A DNA stretch of 64,000 nucleotides from Bacteroidota bacterium (GTDB lineage Bacteria > Bacteroidota > Bacteroidia > Bacteroidales > P3), in NCBI GenBank assembly GCA_017860275.1, contig JAFNAQ010000004.1:1-64000 (forward strand). The letters run 5' to 3'. The position numbers and the translations under genes are program-made. This document shows positions 8,936 through 17,954 of the stretch, one piece after another (the first letter of the stretch is position 1; every line of letters starts with the position of its first letter). The notes under the pieces are model-generated. The model saw only the letters and a program-made list of their open reading frames with translations. It did no database searches and had not been told where the DNA came from.

Positions 8936-9982
8936 ATGAAGGATAAAAAACTATTAGTTATTGGTGGAGGAAAGTCGATTCATACCTTCAATTTAATCCT
9001 TTTGATTAAGGATTATTTTAGTGATGTATTACTTATTACGGACTTTGTGAATGATGATTATGCGGATATTAAACAAGTAAAAGCAGAGTTTTCATTCTCC
9101 AATCCTTTAAATCTAATACGACTAACTATTAAGATCAGAAAGACTATCAAGGCTTATAGACCAGATTTTATTATTTTAAACCAGGTAGATACGGCAAGTT
9201 TCTGTGCATTATTGGCGAATAATTCAATCCCAAACCTCGTTGTAGCTCTTGGATCTGACGTTTTGCTTACCCCAAATAAAGGAAAGCTATATATGTTTCT
9301 TACGAAATACATATTGAGAAATGGGAATTATTTTACTACAGGTGCAAGGTATGCCGCTAAGGTTATGAATGAATTAGCAGGCAAAGATCTTGATGTACTT
9401 GTTGCAAACACAGGCTTTGAACCAGAGGTCTTCCCTTCTGAGAAACAAAATATTGTATATTCAAACCGTCTTCACAAACCTTTATATCGCATTCCTAGCA
9501 TAGTTGAAGCGTTTTCTCGTTTTACTGAAAACCCAGAAAGAAAGGATTGGAAATTAGTTATTGGCGCAACTGGTGACGAAGATAATCTAAGAAATATTGC
9601 AAGAAGACTTAATATAGAGGATAAGGTGGAGTTTATTGGATGGGTAGACAAGGAAATCAATAATCATTACTACTGTATTTCAAAGATATGGGTCTCGATT
9701 CCTGAGAGTGATAACACTCCTATCTCACTTATGGAAGCCATGGCAGCAGGCTGTATTCCCGTTATGAGCGATCTAATTGCAAATAAGGAATGGGTAGAAG
9801 ACGGTGTTAATGGTGTAATTGCTTCGGATTTAGATACAAATTATATTGAAAGAGCACTTGATTTAGATTATAATAAACTCGTTGAGTTCAACACTAGTCT
9901 AATGCAAAGAGAAGGAACTAAGGATGCAAACCGAAAGAAGTTCTATTCAATATTCGACAAAGAATTTAATAATGAGCTGTAA
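8936..9982 (+). CDS. Glycosyltransferase family 4
   Basis: 348 residues. The C-terminal GT-B donor domain is clear: SDNTPISLMEAMAAGCIPVMSD around residues 260-281 carries the E-x7-E-type retaining motif region, with KVEFIGWV earlier. The N-terminal half (VIGGGKSIHTFNLILLI) is the acceptor domain. It transfers a sugar from an activated donor, probably a nucleotide sugar, to the growing surface glycan on the cytoplasmic face. It is separated from the previous gene by 2 bp and overlaps the next by 11 bp. Confidence 0.85.
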   Translation: MKDKKLLVIGGGKSIHTFNLILLIKDYFSDVLLITDFVNDDYADIKQVKAEFSFSNPLNLIRLTIKIRKTIKAYRPDFIILNQVDTASFCALLANNSIPNLVVALGSDVLLTPNKGKLYMFLTKYILRNGNYFTTGARYAAKVMNELAGKDLDVLVANTGFEPEVFPSEKQNIVYSNRLHKPLYRIPSIVEAFSRFTENPERKDWKLVIGATGDEDNLRNIARRLNIEDKVEFIGWVDKEINNHYYCISKIWVSIPESDNTPISLMEAMAAGCIPVMSDLIANKEWVEDGVNGVIASDLDTNYIERALDLDYNKLVEFNTSLMQREGTKDANRKKFYSIFDKEFNNEL

Positions 9983-11099
9983 ATTAAAGGTTGTTCACGT
10001 CACAACCATACATAAAAGATTTGATTCAAGGATATATCATAAGGAGTGTTGTTCTCTTGCAAGGGCAGGATTTGATGTCAGCCTTATAGTATCCGACGAT
10101 AAGATGAATGAAGTTATTACTCTTAATGAAGAATCTTCTGTAAAGATTCTTGATATTGGTGTTGAAAAAAATAGATTTAAGAAGTTATTTACTTCCTCTT
10201 ACAAGGCATATAGGCTTGCTAAGAGGTTAAGAGCTGACGTTTATCATTTCCACGACCCAGACTTTTTAATCTTTGGAGCCTTATTAAAGAATAAGAATAA
10301 CCGTGTATTCTTCGACTCACACGAAGACTTCCCAGCTCTAATGAAACAAAGGGACTATATACCTGACTATCTTAGAACATTATTGTTTCTTATTACAACC
10401 ATTCTTGAGAAGGTTTGCACTAAGAGAATTAGCGGTGTATTTACTGCAACTGATAATATTAGAGATAAATTCCTTGGTTATGGGGTTTCATTTGCAAGGA
10501 CTATAAAGAACTATCCTATTATTCCAATATATAATAACGAAGAACAAACAAACAATAAACTTGATAACACAATCTGTTATGTTGGAGGTCTTGTTCCAAT
10601 AAGAGGTGTTAAGGAGATGGTTATTGCTTCCTATAAGGCTGGTGTTAAGCTTTTGCTTGCAGGTCCTTTCGATTCGGAGCAATATCATAAGGAGTTAGAG
10701 GCGATGAAGGAGTGGGAATGTGTGGAGTATTTGGGGTTTGTTCCTCACGATAAGATTGAAGAAATTGTCTATTCTAAGGCTAATATAGGGCTTGTTGTGC
10801 TTCATGATGCTCCAAATCATAGAAATTCTATTCCGATTAAGTTCTTAGAGTATATGTCATCTGGTCTTCCTATAATTGCCTCAAAGGATATTCTATTCTG
10901 CAAAGAGGTGATTGAAGAGGTGAAATGTGGTATAATTGTAGACCCATTATCAACAGATGAGATAGCGAAGGCAATAAATACAATAATAAATGATAGGTCT
11001 TTGGCTAAGGATATGAGCCAAAGAGGGAAGAATGCTGCCATAAATATATATAACTGGCAGGCAGAAGAAAAGAAATTAATAGAGACATATAAATCATGA
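9972..11099 (+). CDS. Glycosyltransferase family 4
   Basis: About 375 residues from ATG 9972 (MSCKLKVVHVTTIHKRFD), which fits the family start; an upstream ATG at 9924 would add 16 residues buried in the previous gene. GT-B fold features: DVYHFHDPDFLIFGALL, FFDSHEDFPALM, and the donor-site stretch HRNSIPIKFLEYMSSGLPII. The exact donor and acceptor are unknown. It overlaps the next gene by four bases (ATGA), the usual sign of translational coupling. Confidence 0.85.
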   Translation: MSCKLKVVHVTTIHKRFDSRIYHKECCSLARAGFDVSLIVSDDKMNEVITLNEESSVKILDIGVEKNRFKKLFTSSYKAYRLAKRLRADVYHFHDPDFLIFGALLKNKNNRVFFDSHEDFPALMKQRDYIPDYLRTLLFLITTILEKVCTKRISGVFTATDNIRDKFLGYGVSFARTIKNYPIIPIYNNEEQTNNKLDNTICYVGGLVPIRGVKEMVIASYKAGVKLLLAGPFDSEQYHKELEAMKEWECVEYLGFVPHDKIEEIVYSKANIGLVVLHDAPNHRNSIPIKFLEYMSSGLPIIASKDILFCKEVIEEVKCGIIVDPLSTDEIAKAINTIINDRSLAKDMSQRGKNAAINIYNWQAEEKKLIETYKS

Positions 11100-12325
11100 A
11101 ACTTCTTATTTTAACTCAATACTTCCCTCCTGAGGTTGGTGCTCCGCAGAATCGTCTGTACGAACTTGCCCTAAGGCTAAAGGCTAAAGGAATTGATATA
11201 ACCGTTATGACTGCAATGCCTAACTATCCTCAGATGGAGGTTCATCAGTCATATAAGGGTAAATGTTATTGCAAAGAAGACATGAATGGTATAGAGCTTC
11301 ATAGGAGTTGGATATATGTTTCGAAATCAAAGTCTATTATCCCAAGGCTCTTAAACTATTTCTCCTTTGTGTTCTCCTCAATATGGTTTGGACTGATTAA
11401 GATAAAGAAACATGATGTATTGCTTGTTGAGTCTCCACCATTGTTCTTAGGAATATCTGCATATATATTATCAAAGGCTAAGGGTGCAAAAATGATATTT
11501 AATGTTTCAGACCTTTGGCCTGAGTCGGCAGAGAAGCTAGATATTATAGCCAATAAGACTCTATTGGGGCTTGCAACCAACCTTGAGGAGTTTTGTTATC
11601 GCAAGTCTGCATTAATTACCGGTCAAACTCAAGGAATTGTACGAAATATTCAGTCTAGATTTCCAGAGAAAAAGGTTTATTGGTTGAAGAATGGGGTAGA
11701 TATCAACTTCTTCAATGTAAATAAATCATTAGAGGAAAATCTTTGGAGAAAAGAAAATGGATTCTCATCTCAAGACTTTATGCTTTTCTATGGTGGTATA
11801 ATTGGTCATGCACAAGGCTTAGATATTATTCTAAATGCATCCAATGAACTTAGAAACTACCCTAGAATTAAGTTTATTATGTTAGGTTCTGGACCTGAGA
11901 AACCAAGGCTATTAGACTTAAAAGAGAGTCTTGGATTAGAAAATGTATTCTTCTACGATGCAGTGCCTAAGTCAAAGATGCAGGAGATAATAACAGATAT
12001 GAACGCAACCATCGTTCCTCTTAAGAGACTTGATCTTTTCAAAGGGGCAATACCTTCGAAGATATTCGAAAACCTAGCCTTAAAGAAACCTATACTCCTA
12101 GGAGTTGAAGGCGAGGCAAAGGAACTATTTATTGATGAAGGAAGATGTGGTCTATTCTTTGAACCAGAGAATGTTCAAGCTCTAAAAGAAGCAATACTAT
12201 ATCTTTACAATAACCCTGAAGAAGCAAAAGCCTTTGGAGAAAACGGCTTAATCTACGCCTCAGAAAACTTCAACCGAGACAAAATTGCCGCCGACTTCTA
12301 CACCACCATAAAACAAAACCTCTAA
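11096..12325 (+). CDS. Glycosyltransferase family 4, WbuB/WcaI-like
   Basis: 409 residues. The N-terminus (LLILTQYFPPEVGAPQNRLYELA) and the middle (NVSDLWPESAEKLDII, WLKNGVDINFF) are typical of the WbuB group, which includes fucosamine and other amino-sugar transferases. The donor domain carries IPSKIFENLALKKPILLG and GLFFEPEN. It is the last gene of the glycan run; a long repeat-rich gap follows. A WbuB-like enzyme beside a UDP-GlcNAc 4,6-dehydratase suggests a 6-deoxy-amino sugar in the product (inference). Confidence 0.85.
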   Translation: MKLLILTQYFPPEVGAPQNRLYELALRLKAKGIDITVMTAMPNYPQMEVHQSYKGKCYCKEDMNGIELHRSWIYVSKSKSIIPRLLNYFSFVFSSIWFGLIKIKKHDVLLVESPPLFLGISAYILSKAKGAKMIFNVSDLWPESAEKLDIIANKTLLGLATNLEEFCYRKSALITGQTQGIVRNIQSRFPEKKVYWLKNGVDINFFNVNKSLEENLWRKENGFSSQDFMLFYGGIIGHAQGLDIILNASNELRNYPRIKFIMLGSGPEKPRLLDLKESLGLENVFFYDAVPKSKMQEIITDMNATIVPLKRLDLFKGAIPSKIFENLALKKPILLGVEGEAKELFIDEGRCGLFFEPENVQALKEAILYLYNNPEEAKAFGENGLIYASENFNRDKIAADFYTTIKQNL

Positions 12326-12390
12326 TTAGCTAACCTTCTGTTTATTATTAAGTAACGAATCATTTTAACTAAATACATGTATTTTGTTAG

Positions 12391-12750
12391 TTTTGCTAAC
12401 ATTATGCAGGTTTTGATGTTAATTGTTCGTAACGGGATTAGGGTTTGTGGGTTGAATATTTGAAGAACGGTGTTGGGGTTCTTACAACGGTTCGTTAATT
12501 TCTTATAATAAATTGTTGGAATTTGATGCCATTGAAAAAAATCGCCGATTATTTAGAAAAAGACTTCGATTTTTTCCAGAGAAATGAAGTCTTTTTAGAT
12601 TTTTCTCTGATAAAAATTTACAGAAACGAAGCATATTTTCGTGGAAATAAAGATTTTAGGGAAATAACTCCTTATTCTAAGAAAATAGAATAAGATTCTA
12701 GCGAAATAGAATTTGATTCCACAGCAACAAAACAAGGTATTATTGCCTTT
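12391..12750 (+). repeat. Dispersed intergenic repeat, copy A
   Basis: First of three related copies (others at about 24658-25050 and, inverted, 54415-54785). Shared blocks in order: AACATTATGCAGGTTTTGAT and following bases, GGTTGAATATTTGAAG, GGTTCGTTAATTTCTTATAA, a stem-loop with arms AAAAAGACTTC / GAAGTCTTTTT (12557-12595), AAACGAAGCATATTTTCGTGG (12624-12644), a phased word array (words centred 12672, 12693, 12714), and ACAAAACAAGG. It fills the gap after the glycan operon. No ORF or terminal inverted repeat was seen. Confidence 0.75.
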
Positions 12751-12791
12751 TATTGAAGATTTGATTTCTTAATATTAACATGTGATAAAAC

Positions 12792-12833
12792 AAAAAAGTC
12801 TGTAATGAGGTCAAATCCTCATTACAGACTTTT
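12792..12833 (-). terminator. Bidirectional terminator for the outer-membrane barrel gene
   Basis: AAAAAAGTCTGTAATGAGG pairs with CCTCATTACAGACTTTT around a 6-nt loop. It lies 20 bp beyond the stop codon at 12853 and has A/T runs on both sides, so it can work in both directions between these converging genes. Confidence 0.75.
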
Positions 12834-12852
12834 CTATTAAGAATATGGGTTA

Positions 12853-13323
12853 TTAAAATACGTATCTAACGCTTAATGCTCCGTTTGAGAAGTCATTACC
12901 CCATCCAATTAGATTAACATATGGTTTATAATCTAACGAAAGTGTTATTGGCACTTGAGGGATCTTAAATTCAAGACCAATGATACCATCTATTCCTAGA
13001 CGGAATCCATTATTTCCATTATAACGATTGTCTTTGTACTCTTCCCAGAATCCAACACTTCCACCAACACCATAGTATAAGTGAAAATTATTATTTATTA
13101 CTGGAGTTTTCCATTCATAAATACCTGTAAATTGCATTCCATTATCACGAAATGCAGCAATGTAGTCAATTGAATTCCTCTTGCTCAATTGATTTTTTAC
13201 GCTTAGAGCTGGATGGAAGCCTGCTCTAACTCCAATTCCCCAAGTATAATTCTGAGCTTTTGATTCTTTTGAGGGGATAAGTGCAATAGCACAAACCACT
13301 AATGCAAATAGTAATTTTCTCAT
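12853..13323 (-). CDS. Outer-membrane beta-barrel protein of unknown function
   Basis: 156 residues. Signal peptide at residues 1-23 (MRKLLFALVVCAIALIPSKESKAQ). The mature part alternates polar and aromatic residues (WGIGVRAGFHP, LYYGVGGSVGFWEEY, PITLSLDYKPYVNLIG) and ends NGALSVRYVF, a terminal aromatic residue as used for barrel assembly by BamA. The pattern suggests an eight-stranded barrel. It has its own promoter box at 13389-13396 and its own terminator, so it is a single-gene unit. Confidence 0.75.
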   Translation of the reverse strand: MRKLLFALVVCAIALIPSKESKAQNYTWGIGVRAGFHPALSVKNQLSKRNSIDYIAAFRDNGMQFTGIYEWKTPVINNNFHLYYGVGGSVGFWEEYKDNRYNGNNGFRLGIDGIIGLEFKIPQVPITLSLDYKPYVNLIGWGNDFSNGALSVRYVF

Positions 13324-13388
13324 TTCATTAAATTTTTAGTTTTCTCTACTCTTTAGGCTTTTCGAGTTCCTCCTTTAATCTATTACTG

Positions 13389-13396
13389 CAAAGTTA
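13389..13396 (-). promoter_or_regulatory. -7 box for the outer-membrane barrel gene
   Basis: Minus-strand TAACTTTG, matching TAnnTTTG, 66 bp upstream of the ATG at 13323. Confidence 0.5.
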
Positions 13397-13489
13397 ATAA
13401 AATTAGAACAATATGTTTCAATAATTGTTCAATAATTTTATAGATATATTAGTATTATTTATCCTAAGTGTTGTTAGTGAATAATTTTA

Positions 13490-13497
13490 TACCTTTG
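13490..13497 (+). promoter_or_regulatory. -7 box for the marC-transporter pair
   Basis: TACCTTTG, an exact TAnnTTTG match, 50 bp before the MarC start. A TTG occurs 16 bp upstream (13471), closer than usual. It forms a divergent promoter region with the minus-strand box at 13389-13396. Confidence 0.55.
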
Positions 13498-13547
13498 CAC
13501 AATTGATTTATTTATACATAATAATTAACCCTCTAACTCAATAATAT

Positions 13548-14141
13548 ATGGCTCTAAATCTAAACATTCAAGAAATTATCACATCATTTATGGTTCTCTT
13601 TGCCGTTATTGATATTACGGGCTCAGTACCAATTATTATTAATCTAAATAATGATGGTAAAAAAGTTCAGGCTTCAAAGGCAGCATTGTTATCTTTGATT
13701 ATTTTAATCGCTTTTCTTTTTGCAGGAGAGGCTCTACTTAAATTATTCAATACAGATATTGCTTCCTTTGCTATTGCAGGTTCATTGGTTCTCTTTGCTC
13801 TAGCTATTGAGATGACCTTTAATTATGAGATATTTCGTAATGATGCACCAAAAGGTTATTCAACTATAGTCCCTGTTGTGTTCCCTTTAATTGCTGGGGC
13901 AGGCACATTGACAACTACCCTTTCGCTTCGTTCTGAGTATTCTATTGCAAATATTATTATTGCTATAGTAATTAATATGTTACTTGTTTATTTTGTAATT
14001 AAAAAAGTTAACCTTGTGGAGAAAATATTCGGCAAGGGAGGAATATATATTCTAAGAAAATTCTTTGGGATTATCCTACTTGCAATGAGTGTTAAGCTTT
14101 TCGTTTCGAACCTTAGTATTCTTCTACTTCAATTCAAATAA
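13548..14141 (+). CDS. MarC-family integral membrane protein
   Basis: 197 residues with about six hydrophobic segments. Family landmarks: FAVIDITGSVPIIINL near residues 18-33, and VPVVFPLIAGAGTLTTTLSL near 104-123. MarC proteins are inner-membrane proteins of uncertain function; the old link with multiple antibiotic resistance has not held. It starts a short operon and is followed 14 bp later by the AspT-type transporter. Confidence 0.88.
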   Translation: MALNLNIQEIITSFMVLFAVIDITGSVPIIINLNNDGKKVQASKAALLSLIILIAFLFAGEALLKLFNTDIASFAIAGSLVLFALAIEMTFNYEIFRNDAPKGYSTIVPVVFPLIAGAGTLTTTLSLRSEYSIANIIIAIVINMLLVYFVIKKVNLVEKIFGKGGIYILRKFFGIILLAMSVKLFVSNLSILLLQFK

Positions 14142-14155
14142 AGGATATATAAACT

Positions 14156-15832
14156 ATGAACTGGATTAATAATCTTCTTTCGAGTGGGAATATTCCATAC
14201 ACAATATTAGTTCTTGCCTTTGTAATCGCAGTTGGGATTATTCTTGGAAAGGTAAAAATTGCAGGAGTATCTCTAGGAATTACCTTGGTGCTTTTCGTAG
14301 GAATTGCAGTAAGTCATTTTGGGTTTACTATTGACCATAAGATTCTAAGCTTCGTAAAAGACTTTGGATTGATTCTTTTCATTTACGCAGTAGGCTTACA
14401 AGTTGGACCAGGGTTCTTTGCCTCATTTAAGAAGGGAGGAATAAAACTTAATCTTCTTGCCTCTGGAATAGTTTTACTTGGGATTATTACAACAATAATT
14501 ATCCACTACATTACAAATATTCCTATGCCAACGATGGTAGGAATAATGTCGGGAGCAGTAACAAATACTCCTGGACTTGGAGCTGCACAAGAAACCTTTA
14601 GTTCAATAAATCATGGAGCAAATAATTCATCCATAGCCTTAGGATATGCCATTGCCTATCCTTTGGGGGTATTAGGAATAATATTTTCAATTATAATCTT
14701 ACGCCGTATTTTCAAAGTTGATTTTGATAAAGAGAATGAGGATTTAATAAAACAAGATGAGGATAATTTAGATTCTGTCTATACCCTGTCCTTAGAAGTA
14801 AAAAATCCTTCTTTGTTTGGCAAAAGCATAAAAACAATATCAGAATTAATAGACAAAAAACTAATTATTTCAAGAATACTTCATTCAAACACTGGAAGAA
14901 TTGAAATTGCTTCATCAAAATCTGTTCTTGGAGAGAATGATAAGGTTTTCGTAATTACAAGTCCAAGGGATAAGGATTCTATAATTAGTTTTATTGGAAA
15001 TGTGATAGATATTACAAGGGAACAATGGACAAAACTCGACAGCGAACTAATATCAAGGAGAATTCTAGTTACTAAGAGTGAGATTAATGGGAAAACTCTA
15101 GCGCAACTAAACCTAAGGAATAAACTCGGAATAACTATTACTCGTGTCAATCGTTCTGGAATAGACCTTATAGCCTTACCTAGTCTAGCTTTGCAAATAG
15201 GAGATAGAGTTAATATACTTGGCAGCAATGAATCCATTTCTACAGCAGAAAAAATTCTAGGCAATCAACTTAAGAGACTAAATGAACCAAATATAATCCC
15301 TATTTTTATTGGAATTTTTCTAGGAGTACTATTAGGATCTATGCCTTTCGCATTTCCATTTATGCCCCAACCAGTAAAATTAGGACTTGCTGGAGGTCCT
15401 CTTATTGTTGCAATATTAATAAGTATTTTTGGAGCAAAATTCAAACTAGTAACCTATACTACAATGAGCGCAAATCTAATGCTTAGAGAAATAGGTATAT
15501 GTTTATTCTTGGCGTGTATTGGGCTTGGAGCTGGAGAAGGTTTTGTTGAAACAATAATAAATGGAGAAGGATTAAAATGGATGGGTTTAGGTGTTATAAT
15601 AACTGTTTTACCATTAATCATCATTGGAATCATTGGAAGAAAAGTATTTAAAATCAATTACTTCTCTTTAATGGGACTTATTGCTGGTAGCACAACCGAT
15701 TCTCCTGCTCTGTCCTACTCAATAAACGCCACTGGTAATGATATGCCAACAATCAGTTATGCTTCCGTATATCCTCTTGCAATGTTCTTAAGAGTCATTT
15801 CTGCACAAGCTCTAATAATATTCTTCCTTTAA
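14156..15832 (+). CDS. AspT/YidE-type transporter with two RCK_C domains
   Basis: 558 residues. Two homologous membrane halves (about 10-185 and 385-558) flank two cytoplasmic TrkA-C (RCK_C) domains (about 205-365). Signature segments are SGAVTNTPGLGAAQETF in the first half and AGSTTDSPALSYSINATGND in the second, the paired repeats of the aspartate:alanine exchanger family. AspT swaps aspartate for alanine in lactobacilli; the substrate of this protein is unknown. The RCK_C domains suggest gating by a small ligand or nucleotide. Confidence 0.88.
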   Translation: MNWINNLLSSGNIPYTILVLAFVIAVGIILGKVKIAGVSLGITLVLFVGIAVSHFGFTIDHKILSFVKDFGLILFIYAVGLQVGPGFFASFKKGGIKLNLLASGIVLLGIITTIIIHYITNIPMPTMVGIMSGAVTNTPGLGAAQETFSSINHGANNSSIALGYAIAYPLGVLGIIFSIIILRRIFKVDFDKENEDLIKQDEDNLDSVYTLSLEVKNPSLFGKSIKTISELIDKKLIISRILHSNTGRIEIASSKSVLGENDKVFVITSPRDKDSIISFIGNVIDITREQWTKLDSELISRRILVTKSEINGKTLAQLNLRNKLGITITRVNRSGIDLIALPSLALQIGDRVNILGSNESISTAEKILGNQLKRLNEPNIIPIFIGIFLGVLLGSMPFAFPFMPQPVKLGLAGGPLIVAILISIFGAKFKLVTYTTMSANLMLREIGICLFLACIGLGAGEGFVETIINGEGLKWMGLGVIITVLPLIIIGIIGRKVFKINYFSLMGLIAGSTTDSPALSYSINATGNDMPTISYASVYPLAMFLRVISAQALIIFFL

Positions 15833-15857
15833 ACAATTAATTTTATTAAGGTTCTGG

Positions 15858-15880
15858 AACAAAATCGCAAGGATTTTGTT
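15858..15880. promoter_or_regulatory. Perfect 9-bp inverted repeat before the carotenoid operon
   Basis: AACAAAATC, 5-bp gap, GATTTTGTT. It lies between the transporter stop (15832) and crtB (15923). It could be the transporter's terminator stem or an operator for the carotenoid genes; no TAnnTTTG box was found nearby to decide. Confidence 0.45.
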
Positions 15881-15922
15881 ATAATAAATAAATATTCTTT
15901 TTATACCAAATCTCATTATTAT

Positions 15923-16783
15923 ATGCGAACAAAAGAGAACTGTGTTGAAACTTACAATGAATTAGCCTTTAAACTAAGCAAAGAAACTACAAAGAAATAC
16001 AGCACTTCTTTCTATTCTGCATCAAAATTCTTTGATTCCAAAACTCGCAATGCTATTCATAGTATTTATGGATTTGTTCGAGTGGCTGATGAAATTGTGG
16101 ATAGTTTTCATGAGTATGATAAAAGAGCTCTTTTGGACAAATTTGAACAAGAGTACTCTTTGGCTTACGAATTAGGCATAAGCACTAATCCCATTTTGCA
16201 TTCTTTTCTTATAACAGTCAAAGAATATAATATTCCCAATCAATACATTGAAAACTTTCTTAAAAGCATGAGGTCTGACTTGGATAAGAAAGAATACAAG
16301 ACCAAAGAAGAGTCAAAGGATTATATCTATGGCTCTGCAGATGTTGTAGGCTTAATGTGTTTAAAGATATTTTGCAGAAACAATAACGAACTCTTCGACA
16401 AGCTATATTATCCAGCAATGAGATTAGGCTCAGCATTTCAAAAGGTCAATTTCCTAAGAGATTTAAAAGAAGATGTATTAAGTTTGGGTAGGACATATTT
16501 TGCTGATTTTAATATCGAGAAATTTGATGAAGAAACCAAATTAGAACTAATTAAAGAAATAGAAGAGGACTTCAATGAGGCAAGACACGGAATCACAAAC
16601 CTGCCAAAAGGTTCAAAATTAGCAGTATTAATTGCTTACAAATACTATTTATGTCTACTTAAAAAGATTAAGCAAACACCAGCAGAAAAGGTAATAGAGA
16701 AAAGGATAAGGGTTGATGATTTCAATAAGCTCTTACTATTAATCAATACAATAATTATGTATAAAATAAACCCAAGCGTATAA
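15923..16783 (+). CDS. crtB: Phytoene (or dehydrosqualene) synthase
   Basis: 286 residues, usual length for the trans-isoprenyl diphosphate head-to-head synthases. Both Asp-rich metal/diphosphate motifs are present: DEIVD at 56-60 and DLKED at 179-183, plus YSTSFYSASKFF near the N-terminus. It condenses two prenyl diphosphates, GGPP to phytoene or FPP to a C30 product; the sequence alone does not settle which. First gene of the carotenoid operon; its stop codon overlaps the idi ATG (TAATG). No prenyl diphosphate synthase gene is in the window. Confidence 0.88.
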   Translation: MRTKENCVETYNELAFKLSKETTKKYSTSFYSASKFFDSKTRNAIHSIYGFVRVADEIVDSFHEYDKRALLDKFEQEYSLAYELGISTNPILHSFLITVKEYNIPNQYIENFLKSMRSDLDKKEYKTKEESKDYIYGSADVVGLMCLKIFCRNNNELFDKLYYPAMRLGSAFQKVNFLRDLKEDVLSLGRTYFADFNIEKFDEETKLELIKEIEEDFNEARHGITNLPKGSKLAVLIAYKYYLCLLKKIKQTPAEKVIEKRIRVDDFNKLLLLINTIIMYKINPSV

Positions 16784-17313
16784 TGATTAACGAAGAAATA
16801 CTTGTACAATTGGTAGATGAAAAGGATAATCCAATTGGGCAAATGGAAAAGCTACAAGCTCATATAGAAGCTAAATTACATCGGGCAGTTTCCTTGCTAA
16901 TTATGAATTCTAAAGGAGAATGGCTTTTGCACCAAAGAGCAGAAGACAAATATCATAGCCCTGGACTTTGGACAAATGCTTGTTGTACTCATCCATTTAT
17001 TGGTGAGAGTTATGAGGATGCAATAAGGAGGAGATTGGTTGAAGAAATGGGAATGGAGATAAAGGGAGGATTGAAACATGAATTGGATTTTACCTATTTT
17101 GCAAAACTAAACGATAATCTCATCGAACACGAATACGATAGGGTATTTAGTTTGACTTGCGACCAAATTCCAAACCCTAACCCTATGGAGGTTAAGTATT
17201 GGAAATATATTAGCTACGAAGACCTTAAGAAAGATATTCAAGAGAATCCAAATAATTATACCGAGTGGTTTAAGATAATATTTTCAAAGATTAGTAATAA
17301 GGAAAATGAATAA
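16783..17313 (+). CDS. idi: Isopentenyl-diphosphate delta-isomerase, type I
   Basis: 176 residues. Converts IPP to DMAPP, balancing the C5 supply for prenyl chains. Nudix box at about 74-96 (GESYEDAIRRRLVEEMGMEI), catalytic Cys in TNACCTHPF at 67-68, and the metal-binding EHEYD at about 116-120, all characteristic of type I Idi. Its position directly behind crtB, overlapping it by one base, indicates it boosts precursor flow into carotenoids. Confidence 0.93.
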   Translation: MINEEILVQLVDEKDNPIGQMEKLQAHIEAKLHRAVSLLIMNSKGEWLLHQRAEDKYHSPGLWTNACCTHPFIGESYEDAIRRRLVEEMGMEIKGGLKHELDFTYFAKLNDNLIEHEYDRVFSLTCDQIPNPNPMEVKYWKYISYEDLKKDIQENPNNYTEWFKIIFSKISNKENE

Positions 17314-17953
17314 GCTAAGCCCTAAGGATGACTGGTTTTTTATTAGGAATATAATTATCTTCTATTCTGTTGGTATTATTGGGTTTTCATTCAACTATAC
17401 CTATAAGTTATTTACATTTCTTAGTCCAATAATTCTAATACTTACTCTCTGCCTTTTGTTTTATTACGATAGGAAAGCCACAGATAGGAAAAGGATATTA
17501 TATTTTTCCTTTGTATTTCTTTCGAGTTTTATTATCGAGATTATTGGTGTAAACACAGGACTATTATTTGGAGAATATCACTATCATCACGGCTTGGGGA
17601 TTAAACTTTTTGACACCCCAATATTGATTGGGTTTAACTGGATATTAATGATATATATTACCAGCTCAATATTTACTAAGCTAAGGTTTGGTTTTCTTTC
17701 TCAGGTTATTATTCCCTCAAGTTTGATGATCCTTTACGATATCATTATGGAAAGGGTGGCTCCTAATATGGAGATGTGGTCGTGGGTGGATAATATTATA
17801 CCCCTTAAAAACTTTATTATGTGGGGGGTGCTTGCCTTTGTTTTTCATTCAATCAAATATTTACTAAAGATAGAGATTAAAAACAAGATGGCTCTACCTA
17901 TTTATATTGCTCAAATTATTCTTTTTATCTTTATCATCCTAATTAGAAACTAA
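17306..17953 (+). CDS. CruF-like carotenoid 1',2'-hydratase (PF04240 family)
   Basis: 215 residues with about six or seven membrane segments. The stretch NTGLLFGEYHYHHGLGIKLF near residues 76-95 and LYDIIMERVAPNMEMWSW near 140-157 are typical of the carotenoid-biosynthesis family that includes CruF, which adds water to the terminal 1',2' double bond of psi-ends such as in lycopene. It overlaps idi by 8 bp. With no lycopene cyclase gene in the operon, an acyclic 1'-hydroxy carotenoid is the likely intermediate (inference). Confidence 0.75.
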   Translation: MNKLSPKDDWFFIRNIIIFYSVGIIGFSFNYTYKLFTFLSPIILILTLCLLFYYDRKATDRKRILYFSFVFLSSFIIEIIGVNTGLLFGEYHYHHGLGIKLFDTPILIGFNWILMIYITSSIFTKLRFGFLSQVIIPSSLMILYDIIMERVAPNMEMWSWVDNIIPLKNFIMWGVLAFVFHSIKYLLKIEIKNKMALPIYIAQIILFIFIILIRN

Positions 17954-17954
17954 T

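Noticed and set aside
12391-12750. Insertion sequence or classic MITE
   Set aside because: No transposase, no terminal inverted repeats and no target-site duplication could be found around the three copies.
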